Positions 50,919 through 61,665 of a DNA stretch of 64,000 bases are shown in pieces. The position numbers and the translations under genes are program-made. The stretch's first letter is position 1. Every line of letters begins with the position of its first letter. A model generated the notes under the pieces. That model was not told where the DNA came from and made no database searches. It saw nothing but the letters and a program-made list of their open reading frames with translations. This DNA comes from Nosema muscidifuracis. Taxonomy: Eukaryota > Microsporidia > Nosematidae. Where the stretch lies: contig JAIOKI010000020.1 of assembly GCA_028335825.1 (NCBI GenBank), positions 62,001 through 126,000 on the forward strand, read 5' to 3'.

Positions 50919-53900
50919 TTATACTCTACTCTCTAATTTACTAGTTGTACTGGGTTTAAAATATTTAAATCCTATAGTTAAAAATTTAGGGAATATTGCT
51001 ATAAGATTAGCTATTAAAACTTCAAATATAAAATTGGGTAAGGGTGAATTTATATAGAATAAATCACTAAATACTAAGAAACTAAGTAAATACATTATTA
51101 GAGATAATATACAAGCCATTACTGTATGTTTACTAATCCTACTAGTAGTAAGAAATACCATTAATATTTCATTAACTATAAGACTACTGAATGTTAAAGT
51201 ACTTATTGAAAATAATTCTTTTTTAAATGAATAAATCATAATTAGCATAATTATAGTTCCTTGATAAAAAGACATAAAATTCCATAAAGTAAATTCTCTT
51301 ATAGATAGTAAAGGAATATCTACTAATTCTTTATATAATTCTGGAAACATATCTGCTACTTCTCTAGATACATCTACTGAGAATACTACACTAAATATTG
51401 GGAAGAATGTATAACAAGATACAAAAGCTATAATTATTACTCCATGATAAATATTAAAAGGTATAAAATTAATAAGAGCACAAAATAAACCTTGAAGTAC
51501 TGATAAGATGGTACCCCTGTGAATAACTAAATAAGCTATAGAAGCAGAATTTCTATAACTTTTTCTACCATGCCAAAAGAATAAATCCATAACATAACAA
51601 AATTTTTCTATAGAATAATCAGCTGATAAAGAAGCTTGATTTCCTTCTTTACCTACTATACCTATTCCTATATTAGCTTCAGTTATCATAGAAACATCAT
51701 TACCTCCATCTCCTATACAACATACAATCCTTTTAGATCTTTTTCTTAAAGCACGAGCTACTAAAGCTTTTTGTGTAGGACTAAATCTACAACCAACTAC
51801 AGCTTTAAGTTCCATACTAGCATCTATAAATTTATCAAAACATTTCTCCATTATAATACTTAAATTATTACCATCTACTACTAAAGCATCAAGTCTTTTT
51901 ACTTCATTAAGTTGTGATTCAATATCTTCTGATGTAATTATTTTATATTCTGTAGATTTATCAAATATTTTAGATGAAGTAGCTATAGAAATAGCTGTTT
52001 CTATTTTATCTCCTGTAAGCATCCATATTTTCATACCTGCATTCCTTAAATTTTCAAGGGTTATTTTTACTTTATCTTGTAATTTATCTTCTACACCTGT
52101 AAGACCAAGTACTGTAAGATTACATTCTATAGAATCCATTACTTTTTTAATATTTTCATTTCTATTATCTAAACTAATTTTAGCTTTTTCATAATCATTT
52201 TTAAATATATTAAATTCTTCCATAGTTAAAACTTTCTTAGCTATAACAAGTGTTCTTAATCCATCTCTAGCCATATTTTCTGTTTCTTCATCTACCCAAT
52301 CAGAAGATTGTATAATTTTAGACATAACAACATCTGCTCCTTTAATAAATAATGTACACATATTTGTATTTTTCTTTTGAACTATAATTCCCATTCTTTT
52401 AGTTTCACTAGTAAAAGGAAATATATAAAGTATTTTATAAACTTGTTCATCATTTAAAGAATCTAAAATTGTCATACTAGTTCTATCTCTTTTAAATAAT
52501 TTCATTCCTACATGTTCAGTCCATTTAACTATAGCTACTTCATCAGGTGAAGATGCTTGATAAGTAACTATATTATTATCTATAACAGGTGTAACATTAT
52601 GACATACACAAAGTCCTTCTACTAATTCATATAATCTATGATTTATATTTTTTTTATTTCTACTAAAAATATCTTCTTGTTCATCTTTAATACTACAAAA
52701 TTTAGCTAAATTTTTAGATATTTCATCATTAAGTTCTTGTGTATAAGAAATTGTTCCTAAATGAATCTTTTTCATTTCCATTTCATTTTTAGTAAGTGTA
52801 CCTGTCTTATCAGTAAGAAAATAAGAAATTCTTCCTAATTCTTCAGGAAGACTTGAATTTCTTACTATAGTATTTAATATTTTTGTATCATTAGCTATAT
52901 AATATGCATAAACATATCTAGCCATATCTATAGTTACTTTTAAAGAAATAGGAATAACTGAAGAAAAAAGTACTAAAAATCTAACAAAAGCTACTTGTCC
53001 ATTATTATTAAATCCTCTCATATAAGCAAAAAAGAGTGCTACAGATGCACTAGTAGCCCCTAAAAATTTAGAATAAGTATTCAATTCATTATCAAATGTT
53101 CCTACTTTATTTCTTGGTTTAGAAGTATTTATCATAGCTCTAGTATCATTTCCAGTATAAACTACACAACATAAAGCTGAACTAGTAGCTACTACTGTAT
53201 TCATCCATAACATATTTTCTAAAGAAAGACCTTCTTTAGTCAAAGTAGATGAATTATTTTGAATTTCTTTCTCTTCTTCTAAAATATTTTGAATTTCCTT
53301 ATCTTCTTCAATAATATTAGGAAGATTTTTTTCTTCTTCAATAATGATAGGTAGATTTTTCTCTTCACTATCCAATGAATTATTGTTCATAATATTATTA
53401 TCCAATTTATTATTATTCAATGTATTATTGTTCATTATATTATTGTTCATTATATTATTATCCAATTTATTATTGTTCATAATTTCATTATTCATTATAT
53501 TATTATCCAATTTATTTGTATCATTATTCATAATATTAATTTCACTATCCAATTTATCATTATCATTATCCAATCTATTTATATCAAAAACTTCACCTTG
53601 TTCAATTTTAAAATCTATTGTCTTAATTTCTTGAGGTTTATATAACCAAGATATTATTTCATTATCAACTATATCTCCTTCTTTTTCTTTATTATAAAAT
53701 AAATTAAAAATATTACTAGTTTTAGAAGGTTTCTCTAATTTAATATTCTCTGTATCAATATCTTCTTTACTTATTAATCCACTAAATGAATATATTTCTT
53801 TATTAGGTTCTTCTGCTAATATTCTTAAATCTTTTATTTCATTAATATATTCTTTATGAGTAAGTGAAACTGCAGATCTCATTTTCCAATCAGTTTCTCC

Positions 53901-54365
53901 ATCTAACTGATCAGTTCTAATAAATAATTCTCCACTCGTATCAGCTGTTTTTAAAAGTACCATATCAGCAGGTACTCTCTGATTCTTCTCTAATAAAATA
54001 ATATCACCTACTTTTATATCTTTAGATCTAATACATCTAAAAGCTTTATTTCTATAAACAGTATACATCTGATTATTTATATTAAAATCTCTTTCATTTC
54101 TTTTGTAATCATCATATCCTTCTTTAAATAATGTAATAAAAAATACTAAAAGCCAAGGACCCAAAGATGTTAATGGAGAAGAAATAGCAAATTTCTCAAA
54201 ACATTGTGTAATTGATATCATAAAAAAGTATGTATTAAAGAAGAATTCAAATTGGTTAATTAAAACCCAGAAGACTATAGAATACCATCTATATTTCATG
54301 TTACACATTCTATTTGATGGAAAGTTTGAATGTTTGTTAGTGGTGATCAATCTAAACTTTTTCAT
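50919..54365 (-). CDS. NEO1: P4-ATPase phospholipid flippase, Neo1/ATP9 type
   Basis: Neo1-type flippases move phosphatidylserine and phosphatidylethanolamine to the cytosolic leaflet in Golgi and endosomes. The 1148-residue protein has ten membrane segments, the actuator motif TDQLDGETDWK (GETDWK marks the Neo1/ATP9 branch), the phosphorylation site DKTGTLT (about residue 517), LTGDKIETA and GDGGND (about residue 885). An insert of about 150 residues at about 222-378 is mostly NNIMNNNKLDN-like repeats plus Glu-rich repeats. The frame could start eight codons upstream, but ACCCC four bases before the ATG at 54365 decides for that start. No separate Cdc50 partner is seen; Neo1 does not need one. 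Confidence 0.93.
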   Translation of the reverse strand: MKKFRLITTNKHSNFPSNRMCNMKYRWYSIVFWVLINQFEFFFNTYFFMISITQCFEKFAISSPLTSLGPWLLVFFITLFKEGYDDYKRNERDFNINNQMYTVYRNKAFRCIRSKDIKVGDIILLEKNQRVPADMVLLKTADTSGELFIRTDQLDGETDWKMRSAVSLTHKEYINEIKDLRILAEEPNKEIYSFSGLISKEDIDTENIKLEKPSKTSNIFNLFYNKEKEGDIVDNEIISWLYKPQEIKTIDFKIEQGEVFDINRLDNDNDKLDSEINIMNNDTNKLDNNIMNNEIMNNNKLDNNIMNNNIMNNNTLNNNKLDNNIMNNNSLDSEEKNLPIIIEEEKNLPNIIEEDKEIQNILEEEKEIQNNSSTLTKEGLSLENMLWMNTVVATSSALCCVVYTGNDTRAMINTSKPRNKVGTFDNELNTYSKFLGATSASVALFFAYMRGFNNNGQVAFVRFLVLFSSVIPISLKVTIDMARYVYAYYIANDTKILNTIVRNSSLPEELGRISYFLTDKTGTLTKNEMEMKKIHLGTISYTQELNDEISKNLAKFCSIKDEQEDIFSRNKKNINHRLYELVEGLCVCHNVTPVIDNNIVTYQASSPDEVAIVKWTEHVGMKLFKRDRTSMTILDSLNDEQVYKILYIFPFTSETKRMGIIVQKKNTNMCTLFIKGADVVMSKIIQSSDWVDEETENMARDGLRTLVIAKKVLTMEEFNIFKNDYEKAKISLDNRNENIKKVMDSIECNLTVLGLTGVEDKLQDKVKITLENLRNAGMKIWMLTGDKIETAISIATSSKIFDKSTEYKIITSEDIESQLNEVKRLDALVVDGNNLSIIMEKCFDKFIDASMELKAVVGCRFSPTQKALVARALRKRSKRIVCCIGDGGNDVSMITEANIGIGIVGKEGNQASLSADYSIEKFCYVMDLFFWHGRKSYRNSASIAYLVIHRGTILSVLQGLFCALINFIPFNIYHGVIIIAFVSCYTFFPIFSVVFSVDVSREVADMFPELYKELVDIPLLSIREFTLWNFMSFYQGTIIMLIMIYSFKKELFSISTLTFSSLIVNEILMVFLTTSRISKHTVMACILSLIMYLLSFLVFSDLFYINSPLPNFIFEVLIANLIAIFPKFLTIGFKYFKPSTTSKLESRV

Positions 54366-54369
54366 TTCT

Positions 54370-54374
54370 GGGGT
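54370..54374 (-). promoter_or_regulatory. ACCCC start signal of the P4-ATPase
   Basis: Lies inside the eight-codon upstream extension of the frame and four bases before the chosen ATG. Confidence 0.75.
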
Positions 54375-55175
54375 AGGTAGTTTATGCATTATAAATATTT
54401 TAAAATTCTAAATAAAAGGAATTTTTATTTATTTTTTTTTATTTTGATTGGTAGATCTGTGACATAAAAGGATAAAATAAAATAATTGGATAATTTATAA
54501 AATATAATTAGGATTATTTATATAAGATAATTAGGATTATTTATATAAGATAATTAATAAAAGATAATTTATAAAGGATAATTTATATATTAAAATATAC
54601 AATAATTTTTATAAAAGATAATTAATAAAAGATAATTTATATAAGATAATAAATATATTAAAAAAATATTTATATAAGATAATTTATTTAATTACAAGTT
54701 AACTTTATATTTTAATCAAATAATTTTCATATTTTTATAAATAGATTATTTATATTTCATTTTATATAGAAAAAATATTTATTGAGATTAAATTATTTCT
54801 CTTACTGTAAAGAAATATAAAAATATATTTTAATAGATTAGAAAAGATAGTAGATTTATAATAAAAAATATTTTATATTTATCTCTTACTTTTTCTTAAA
54901 TATAATTTTTTAAGATTTAATAAAATAAACCTAATTTTTTATTATTAACAAGTAAATAACAATTATAGAATTAAAAGAAAAAATTTAATATTAATAAAAT
55001 TATCAAACTTACCTATTATTTACTTAATAAAATACTAAAAATTATTAAATAAAAATATCAAACTTACTTATTTTTTAAATATAATTATTAAACTAATTTA
55101 TTTTTACTAAATAAATTTTTAAAAAATAGGGGTAATAAATTAAATAAAAATATTTTTTTAATCAAATAACTTTTT
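54375..55175. repeat. AT-rich spacer with ATAATTTATATAAGATAATT repeats
   Basis: Irregular repeats of TTTATATAAGATAATTAATA at 54,480-54,700; AATTATCAAACTTACTTATT words at about 54,990-55,100. No gene; a C-run at 55130 (minus) has no ATG after it. Confidence 0.6.
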
Positions 55176-56432
55176 TTAATTTATTTCCTTTTCATTATTT
55201 ATTTTAAATTGTTCTAAATGACTATTAGTTAATTGAACTATCTTAGTATTGTAAAACTTTTCAATCTTCTTTAAATTATTAAATTCATGATCACTTAATA
55301 TATTTATAGCAAAACCTTTCTTTCCATATCTACCTGATCTACCTATTCTGTGAATATAAGTACTCTTCTTATTCTCAGCTGGTACATCAAGACAAAATAC
55401 TACACTAAGATTTTGAATATCAACTCCTCTACTTAATAATCCACTAGATATTAATATTCTGTTAGCTCCTGATCTGAATCTGTTAAGTACTTCAACTCTT
55501 TCAGTTTGTGTCAAATCTGAAGAAATAAGTTCACATGGAATTTTTTGTTCACATAACCCTGAATAAATAAAAGCTGCTTTCATTTTAGAAGTAACGAAAA
55601 TAACGGTCTGACCAAATGAATAATTTCTAAGAAGATCTACTAAAGTAGCACACTTTAAAGTATAATCATCTTTCTTATGACTATTATCAGGTCCAAGATT
55701 TATAAAAAATTGTTGAATACCAGCTAAAGTTTGTCTATCTTGTCTTAGATCAATAACAACTGGATCTTTAAGAACTTCTTCACTAACTCTAAGTTCTTCT
55801 TCTTCATAAGTAGCACTAAACATAGCAATTTGTACTGTCTTCCTATTTAAACTCTTAAAAATACTTTTAACTTGATCTTGAAATCCTGCTTGTAACATTT
55901 CATCAGCTTCATCAATAACAAATAATTTAACTTTATCTGTTTTAAGATATCCTTCTTGAATCATTTGATCAACTCTTCCTGGTGTACCTACTACAACATG
56001 TGGACAACATCCTAAATTAGAAATATCTTGAGCTACTGAACTACCTCCACTAAGTAAACATACATTAATTCCCATGTACATAGAAAAGTCTTTAAATCTA
56101 CTTGCATTTTGAGCTGCAATTTCTCTAGTACTTACTATAACAAGTATTTGTGTATAGTTAAATGTTTTATCTAAACATTGAAGAGCTCCTATAGCAAAAG
56201 CTCCAGTTTTACCAGTTCCACTCTGTGCTTGTGCTCTAATATCTCTTCCATCAATAATTGGTTTAATAGCTACTTTCTGAATATGACTTGGTGTTTCAAA
56301 TCCCATGTTATAAATACCTCTTACTAGATCATCATCAAGTGAGTAATCTTCCCATTTATGATACATTTTAAGTTTGTTATTGTTTTCATCTAAAATTTCT
56401 GTCTCAATATTTTGGTTTTCATTTATTGACAT
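55176..56432 (-). CDS. TIF1: translation initiation factor eIF4A (DEAD-box helicase)
   Basis: eIF4A unwinds mRNA leaders for ribosome scanning. The 418-residue protein has all DEAD-box motifs: the Q motif (PSHIQKVAI), AQSGTGKT (about residues 66-73), STREIA in place of the usual PTRELA, TPGRV, DEADEML, SAT, and HRIGRSGRYG (usual form HRIGRGGR). DEADEML and LAGIQQFFI match eIF4A; the related Fal1 would also fit, and the microsporidian sequence has drifted. Length is normal. ACCCC lies two bases before the ATG. Confidence 0.88.
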   Translation of the reverse strand: MSINENQNIETEILDENNNKLKMYHKWEDYSLDDDLVRGIYNMGFETPSHIQKVAIKPIIDGRDIRAQAQSGTGKTGAFAIGALQCLDKTFNYTQILVIVSTREIAAQNASRFKDFSMYMGINVCLLSGGSSVAQDISNLGCCPHVVVGTPGRVDQMIQEGYLKTDKVKLFVIDEADEMLQAGFQDQVKSIFKSLNRKTVQIAMFSATYEEEELRVSEEVLKDPVVIDLRQDRQTLAGIQQFFINLGPDNSHKKDDYTLKCATLVDLLRNYSFGQTVIFVTSKMKAAFIYSGLCEQKIPCELISSDLTQTERVEVLNRFRSGANRILISSGLLSRGVDIQNLSVVFCLDVPAENKKSTYIHRIGRSGRYGKKGFAINILSDHEFNNLKKIEKFYNTKIVQLTNSHLEQFKINNEKEIN

Positions 56433-56991
56433 TTGGGGTTAAAATAAAAAATTTATAAATATTTTTTTTTGAAGAATACTTGTTTCAATAACAATGAATG
56501 ATTTATCTTTAAATTTTAAAAAAATAAATTATGTAATTTGATATGATATTGTTTTTATCAAATTTACTTGGGTTATTTTTTTTAAATATTTATAGATATG
56601 ATAAGGATAAAAATATTTTATTATTTTTCATATTGAAGGGTAAAATTAATTATTAATATCTTGAAATAGAAGGAAATATTTTTGTGACATTATATTTTTT
56701 AATTTGATAGTTAATAAAAAAATAATGGAATTTTTTGTAATTTATTTATAAAAGAGTATAATTAATATCTCTAATAGTATATTCTATAATGAAATACTTC
56801 TAATAGTATAATATTTAATAGTATATTATATAACATAATTTCTTAAATAATATATTCTATAACATAATTTCTTAATACATATATCTTAATATATTCTTTA
56901 AAGAGTTTTCTTAAATAATATATTCTATAATAAATATCTCTAACAATATATTATATAATAAAATTTCTTAAATCCTTCACTAAGTATACAT
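56433..56991. repeat. AT-rich spacer with TATTCTATAATA repeats
   Basis: From about 56,750 the gap is a degenerate array of TCTTAAATAATATATTCTAT and AACATAATT words. Two C-runs on the minus strand (56,571 and 56,637) lead only to a 13-codon frame. Confidence 0.6.
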
Positions 56992-58479
56992 TCAATTTGA
57001 TAGATATTTCCTTTCTATACAATCATCTGTATATTCTCCTAAAACTTCATCTAATAAACTAATCTTCTTAAAAAAATCTTCATCATTTTCATTTAATTTT
57101 TTTAAATACTCATTTATTCTTTTTATTATACCTGGTACAATACAAGAATTAATCTCAATAACTTTTATATTTTTATTAATTACTCCTAGTATTTTATTTA
57201 TGTAATACTCATTTTTAAAATTCCCTTCTCTACAATAAATATCAAACAAGTACAAAACTTCTTCAATAATTTCTCTTTCCAGTATTTTAATATATTTCTT
57301 TATTAAATCATCAAGTAATTTGTAATTGATTTTTTTATTAATTTTTATTAATGTATTGATTAAATAATAATTTACATCTTTGTCTCTAAACATTTCTTTT
57401 ATCTTTTTATATATTAATTTTATATTTGTATTATTTATGTTACTAATATTCTTGTAGAAATAAAGAGTGTCATTTGTATAATCTATCTTCTTATAATTTT
57501 TATCATCAAATAATAATAAAATATTTATGTTACTATCATCATTATTATGATTATTTACATTTTTCATTTTAATTAATTTTTTATATATCTTGAGATCACA
57601 TAAGAAATATTCATTTATAGATTTTAAGTTATCAATGATATTCTTATTTAAACTTGAATTATTAATATCATCATTTGAATTATTAGAATAATTAGAATTA
57701 TTAAAATAATTAAAATTATAAATACTCTTATTTAAACTTAAATTATTGATATCATCATTAGAATTATTGACGTCATCATTAGAATTATAAATATCATCAT
57801 TAGAATAATTTAGAGATCTCATATTTGTAAATAAAAAATCATCTAAATCTTTAAATTTATCCATAACACGTACTATTCTTAAATATTCTTTGTTCTCAAT
57901 TTTATCTTCTTTAATAAATTCCAATATCTTTTCATATACACTTATCATAAAATTATCTATTTCAAGGATTAAATCACTTCTTAAAATATTTATCCCATCC
58001 ACTAAAAATAATTTATTGTTACGAATCATTTCTTTAATTCTAATAAGAATATTACACTTAATATTTAAATCAGTTGATTCTGAATATTCTCCCATAGACT
58101 TATTAACTTCATTAAGAAGATCTACCATTTCATTTTTAATACTAAGATATTTGGTAGTACCATATAATTCTCTGACATCTTTTACATCAAACTTTGTTGA
58201 ACCTATCATTTTGAGAAGTGAACAAGTTTCATTAAGTAAAGAAATATTTTTAGAATTAAGGTTATAAACTTCCATGTAAGAAAGAACACTATCACTAAAT
58301 CCTTTGTAACTTATGTTAATAATATTCTCCATTACTTTTTCTACCCTGTGATATGTATTTCTGTAAGATGTGTTTGATTTCTTATTTTCGAATACTTGAA
58401 TCAGTGGATTGTAATCTTCTGTAAGAAGTGTTTCATTATCTATTCTTAATTCTTTGATAAGTAATTCTCCTTCCTCCAT
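56992..58479 (-). CDS. SEC8: probable exocyst subunit Sec8 (EXOC4)
   Basis: The exocyst tethers secretory vesicles to the plasma membrane. The 495-residue protein is helical. Its N-terminal part shows the Sec8 pattern: YHRVEKVMENIINISYKGFS, then SVLSYMEVY, LNETCSLLKM, a KDVRELYGTTKYL segment (family: L.xLW.xSxxYxxxI) and then long helices. It is half the length of yeast Sec8, and an Asn/Asp-rich repeat (SNDDINN) of about 60 residues sits in the middle. ACCC lies eight bases before the ATG. Other helical tethering subunits are possible alternatives. Confidence 0.4.
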   Translation of the reverse strand: MEEGELLIKELRIDNETLLTEDYNPLIQVFENKKSNTSYRNTYHRVEKVMENIINISYKGFSDSVLSYMEVYNLNSKNISLLNETCSLLKMIGSTKFDVKDVRELYGTTKYLSIKNEMVDLLNEVNKSMGEYSESTDLNIKCNILIRIKEMIRNNKLFLVDGINILRSDLILEIDNFMISVYEKILEFIKEDKIENKEYLRIVRVMDKFKDLDDFLFTNMRSLNYSNDDIYNSNDDVNNSNDDINNLSLNKSIYNFNYFNNSNYSNNSNDDINNSSLNKNIIDNLKSINEYFLCDLKIYKKLIKMKNVNNHNNDDSNINILLLFDDKNYKKIDYTNDTLYFYKNISNINNTNIKLIYKKIKEMFRDKDVNYYLINTLIKINKKINYKLLDDLIKKYIKILEREIIEEVLYLFDIYCREGNFKNEYYINKILGVINKNIKVIEINSCIVPGIIKRINEYLKKLNENDEDFFKKISLLDEVLGEYTDDCIERKYLSN

Positions 58480-59994
58480 TTATGCAGGGTAAAAAAAGAT
58501 TATTTATTATTCATTTTTAATAATTTGTTTGTATTTATAAATAAAGTATTATATTTTAGATTTCTTTACTTTTAATCTAAAGATTAATTGAGTTAGCATG
58601 AATTATTTATAATGTAAAGATGATCATAAAATATTTGACTTTTTATATGTTTTAATCTAAAGATTATTTGACTTAGCATTAATTATTTATAATGTAAAGA
58701 TGATTATAAAATATTTGACTTTTTTATATGTTTTAATTTAAAGATTATTTTACTTAGCGCGAATTATTTTTAATGTAAATATAATAATAAAATATTTGAC
58801 TTTTTTATATGTTTTAATTTAAAGATTATTTGACTTAGCATTAATTATTTATTATGTAAATATAATAATAAAATATTTGACTTTTAATTTATATGCTCTT
58901 CTATATTTATTATTAGAGATTCAAGCTATAAAGACTAAATTATAAAATTCAATTATACTTCAGTTTAAAAAAATGACAATCTTATCTGAATAAGATCAGA
59001 TCTATGGCTAATATTAAAGTAAATATTTTTTTAACTCAAATATATATTAAATACTTTCTTTGGTGAACTACTACATTTATCATACATCAATTAAAAATAC
59101 ATTTTGATTTTTTTGAATGATATAATTAAAGTTCCAATAACAAAGACTTAACCTCCTGATTTTTGAGATTATCATTTTTTTAATATATCACTGATGTTCA
59201 TAAATTAAGAAACAGTTCAACAAATGTAAAACTTTAAATAATTCATCTAAATTAGAAATATGAAAAGTAAAATAATTACATAAAATTAATAAATTACTTT
59301 ACATACACTTCTACTGAAGTTACGTCACTTTTTTCTCGTGAAGAAACAGCCTTGTTTATAATATTTTAAATATCAAAAAAACTTAGAAAAATACTTATAA
59401 AATTTAATGAACGATTAGACTTGAATTATCATAAGACTGATTTTTAAATTAAAAACTTAATTTATCACAAAGAGTGATATATTTTTTGGAAAATAAAATA
59501 AAGATTTTTATTGGAAAATTACGTATTATTCTTTACTATAACATCATTTATTTTGTAATCTTATTCGAATATTAAAAATAAAAGACATGATTTTAAATTA
59601 TTAAAGTTATCAGTTAAGTTAGAAATAAATAAGATTAGAGTTTGTTCACATGATGAGAATATATTTATTGTTAAAAACTAAATATAGATTAAATAAATAC
59701 TAATTTATTAGATCATATAAAATTACATTGTTAAAACTAAATATAGATTAAATGAATACTAGTTTATTATATCATATAAAATTACAATTAAAATATTTTA
59801 TAATTGCTTTAAATCAAAATTTCTAATATATAAACTAAGTTAAAGCTTTTTTATTTTCAGAATGAAAACTTACATAATAAAATTTAAAAAAATAAATAAA
59901 TGTTATATTTTAAACATTTTATACAATTTTTTATTTTTTTACAATATATTGAATCATTTTCATCGATAAATTTTTTTTTAATTTAATCCCCTTT
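58480..59994. repeat. 1.5-kb spacer; 81-bp tandem array at its left
   Basis: Four copies of about 81 bp at 58,560-58,885: TTTAATCTAAAGATTA or TTTAATTTAAAGATTA at 58571, 58651, 58732 and 58813, each with AAAATATTTGACTTTTT. A looser pair of about 70 bp with TTGTTAAAACTAAATATAGA occurs near 59,670-59,790. The middle shows no gene. Confidence 0.8.
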
Positions 59995-61665
59995 ATGCTG
60001 CTTTATTTTTTATACTCGATTTTGTGCGAAATATCTAATAGTGAACTACTTCAACGTGAATTATTCGATAATATTAAACAACTTATAACTGATAAGCTAG
60101 ATAAAAAAGATTATTTTCTTGTGACAAGATCCGATTATTTATTATATGACGAGATTGATCTTCAAAAGAATATGTTAAAACTTATTAAATGGGATAATGG
60201 AATGAAAAAAGCACAAACTATTGAATTAAATCTATCTGAATATATTGATAAAGATGGAAACCCGGCTACAAAGCTTAAAACTAAAATTGAAAATTTTTTT
60301 AATACGAAAAATACTAAATCAAATAAACTACTGAAAATCAAGAATTTTTACGATGTACCAAAATTCAAAAATTTTATACTTGGTATGTATAAAAATGATA
60401 ATAAAGGATACAAAAATATTGTGATAAATCATATTAGAAAAACGTCTTCCAATTACGAAGTTCAATGGCAAAATTTTTTTGATACGTTCAGTGTTCATGA
60501 AGATATCATGTTAAAGTTTTTTATTAACGATAATGATATTATATTTGCTATTAAGTTACCACTAGTTGGCATTAATGGCAAAAATATCGTTAAAAATTAT
60601 ATTGAAGAAAAATTTAATGAAAAAAAATCTAAAAAGCACTCAAATACTTGCCAAATATCTACAATAGAAAATCAAATACATGATTTTATATGTAATGATA
60701 CTGAATTATATCTGGCTATGATGTTTTATAAAGAAAATAGTAATGAATATTTTAGTAATAGAAATACTTTCAAAAACACCAGTATTAGATTTGATGATAA
60801 TCAGAATATTTTCCTTAAAGAACTAAATATTCAAATTACTAAAGAAGGAATAAAATTCAACGACTTGTTATACTCAACTAAAGATAAAAATGGTTCTTAT
60901 ATAAACACAAAGACTTTTGATTTTATTAAGAATTTTGTTATTGGATATAATCAAATGTTACACTTGGAATACAAAGTAATATTCTATATGTTCAATGGTA
61001 CAAGAAATACCAAAATATTTGATATAGTGATGAGAAATATGTTAAAAATGGAAAAAAATAATTCAAAGTTCATTCTTGCCACCTACTTATTAAATAGTAT
61101 GGGACTTATTCGTGATTCAGAAATGAAATCTGCATTACAACAGGTTTCTAGTAAGAATGATATTTTACCTGATTTAGAAAATATAATTTATTTTGTTAAA
61201 AGAGAAGTTAATCATTTTATCAATGAAGATATTTACAAAGGATTCGTTTTATTATATTACTTAACTTTGGATGATTTAATTAAGCATACAGATATTGAAG
61301 AATTGAGGTTATGCAAAGATAATGACTTTTTACAATATATTTTAGATAGTCAACTTGTTTGTACTAATGATGAGATGATTTATATTAAAAATCGTGATTT
61401 ATCAATCAACAGTATGTTCAAGTCAAATCTCTATGATTTGTTTAAATATTCTTTACATTATAATAACTATTTAGATGGTGTTAAGATACATTATATTCAA
61501 AAAATAGTAGAAATGACTGAATTTATCTTAGATGAAAATTTTAAACCTTTAGTTGATGAAAATGATTCTTATAATAAATTTGGAGATTTGAAAATATTAG
61601 AACCTGAATATTATGATTTTAGTGAATTAAAAAAGAAACTTAATGATATAATTTCATCTATCTAA
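59995..61665 (+). CDS. large secreted protein of unknown function (556 residues)
   Basis: Unrecognised. A short signal peptide (MLLYFLYSILCEIS, about residues 1-13) precedes a body rich in Lys, Asn, Ile and Asp with no later membrane segment and no repeats. The C-terminal half is predicted helical. CCCC lies three bases before the ATG, confirming the start. Size and composition resemble the proteins at 8424 and 41732, and its start resembles that of the partial gene at 63920. Exported lineage-specific protein; function unknown. Confidence 0.8.
   Translation: MLLYFLYSILCEISNSELLQRELFDNIKQLITDKLDKKDYFLVTRSDYLLYDEIDLQKNMLKLIKWDNGMKKAQTIELNLSEYIDKDGNPATKLKTKIENFFNTKNTKSNKLLKIKNFYDVPKFKNFILGMYKNDNKGYKNIVINHIRKTSSNYEVQWQNFFDTFSVHEDIMLKFFINDNDIIFAIKLPLVGINGKNIVKNYIEEKFNEKKSKKHSNTCQISTIENQIHDFICNDTELYLAMMFYKENSNEYFSNRNTFKNTSIRFDDNQNIFLKELNIQITKEGIKFNDLLYSTKDKNGSYINTKTFDFIKNFVIGYNQMLHLEYKVIFYMFNGTRNTKIFDIVMRNMLKMEKNNSKFILATYLLNSMGLIRDSEMKSALQQVSSKNDILPDLENIIYFVKREVNHFINEDIYKGFVLLYYLTLDDLIKHTDIEELRLCKDNDFLQYILDSQLVCTNDEMIYIKNRDLSINSMFKSNLYDLFKYSLHYNNYLDGVKIHYIQKIVEMTEFILDENFKPLVDENDSYNKFGDLKILEPEYYDFSELKKKLNDIISSI

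Noticed and set aside
56600-56645. Minus-strand ATG shortly after ACCC near 56,637
   Set aside because: The frame closes after 13 codons.
57766-57776. A second TGACGTCA inside the Sec8-like gene
   Set aside because: It falls in coding sequence within an Asn/Asp repeat (codons for NDDVNNS-like residues) and is probably chance.
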